64,000 nt of DNA, taken from the NCBI RefSeq assembly GCF_963691685.1, contig NZ_OY829290.1, positions 3,497,501 to 3,561,500 on the forward strand. The letters run 5' to 3'. The translations under genes and the position numbers were made by a program. The notes under the pieces were generated by a model, which was not told the DNA's origin, did not search any database, and saw only the letters and a program-made list of their open reading frames with translations. The stretch is from Thalassovita sp. GTDB lineage: Bacteria; Pseudomonadota; Alphaproteobacteria; Rhodobacterales; Rhodobacteraceae. Shown here one piece after another: positions 63,559-64,000 of this stretch (position 1 is its first letter; every line of letters starts with the position of its first letter).

Positions 63559-64000
63559 GCAATAGGAAAAAATCATTAACAAAAATGGTGCAATTTCAGT
63601 TGTTAAGAAACTTCGTAGAGTTCTTGCGGCAGAACCATGGAGATTCTGGCGAGACGTAAACCGCCGGTCTGCGAATCCATCGATTTGGAACGATCCAACA
63701 GTGACACCAGTTTTGCAAGGCCCGCAATCGCGGCATCACGGTCGATTTAACGCAAAACAATATGCCGTACCCGCACGCCTCGCGCCTGCTGGGCCGGAGA
63801 AACGGCCGGGCAGGTCAAAGAGTTCAAATTTCACACCGCCATCCAAGGCAAGGTCTAACTTTCAAAAACTGCAGTTTTTTCCTGTAATTTTCATCCAGCG
63901 CTTCGAGATGTGGCCCTGATTCTTGTCTGCCGTCAGCGCCTATGGGTCCAAATAGGGCGATTTGATAAGAGAGTATTTCTGGCTCATCGTGACCACCGAG
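63559..64000. other. Right edge, no gene recognised
   Basis: About 440 bases. TTGGAACGATCCAA at 63685-63698 is a near-perfect distal copy of the operator, 145 bp from the nearer palindrome and suited to DNA looping. A frame at 63701-63919 has no ribosome-binding site and is unlikely to be coding. A short minus-strand frame near 63925-63985 (MSQKYSLIKSPYLDP) is too short to judge. Confidence 0.5.

Noticed and set aside
63701..63919. Plus-strand gene at the right edge
   Set aside because: Weak composition and no ribosome-binding site; it also lies within probable regulatory DNA.

Overview
The window looks like a chromosomal segment of a marine Roseobacter-group alphaproteobacterium (Rhodobacteraceae). 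The evidence is GC-rich coding with many 4-bp stop/start overlaps, a typical gene order (hisD - UPF0262 - LMW phosphatase; infA - maf - RNase E/G - yacG; DUF2948 - murA), TAXI-type TRAP transport, and a form I cox (aerobic CO dehydrogenase) cluster. No rRNA gene or species marker is present, so the genus is not assigned.

Layout. 1-700: no convincing gene, ending in a strong terminator. 750-5.8 kb: TAXI TRAP transporter (binding protein, stem-loop, fused permease, UspA) with an RpiR regulator, divergent from a class III aminotransferase at 5.9-7.3 kb and separated from it by a perfect palindromic operator candidate. 7.4-16.2 kb: a compact CO-dehydrogenase cluster, coxMSLDEFG, all on the minus strand, preceded by an MHYT-LytTR regulator of CoxC type. 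CoxL carries the YRCSFR motif with the cysteine at residue 388. 16.3-25.1 kb: conserved housekeeping genes, ending at tRNA-Thr(GGT).

25.2-38.1 kb: an integrated island of about 12.9 kb. It uses tRNA-Thr as attachment site and is bounded by a perfect 27-bp direct repeat. A second, 22-bp repeat near each end probably marks integrase arm sites. All its genes read rightward: tyrosine integrase, small lipoprotein, serine recombinase, RNase HI, a 1294-residue protein resembling phage internal-virion/DNA-ejection proteins, a BRO-N protein, a ParB-like protein, a 65-residue protein, and a DUF262 + Schlafen/AlbA_2 fusion that looks like an anti-phage effector. Around and inside the BRO-N gene lies an unusual family of at least nine hairpins, each exactly 17 nt long, whose arms differ from copy to copy but stay complementary. 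This array and the DUF262-AlbA fusion are the best candidates for something undescribed. With no capsid, portal, terminase or tail genes, the island looks like a phage satellite or a reduced prophage carrying defence cargo.

38.6-41.0 kb: an intact IS66-family element with matching ends and a perfect 8-bp target duplication. 41.1-44.5 kb: a small tail-anchored protein, an IclR-like regulator, a Hint-domain protein and a membrane LytTR regulator.

44.7-63.5 kb: a long minus-strand catabolic run. It holds a CoA transferase, enoyl-CoA hydratase, aldehyde dehydrogenase, a CUT1 ABC transporter with two paralogous binding proteins, two GMC oxidoreductases, a Dabb protein, a LacI regulator, a Gfo/Idh/MocA dehydrogenase, a flavoprotein, KDG kinase and a frameshifted KDPG aldolase. 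The leader of the first gene carries paired TGGAACGTTCCA palindromes 21 bp apart, plausible sites for the LacI regulator. The substrate is probably a sugar or sugar acid, but the sequence does not settle which.
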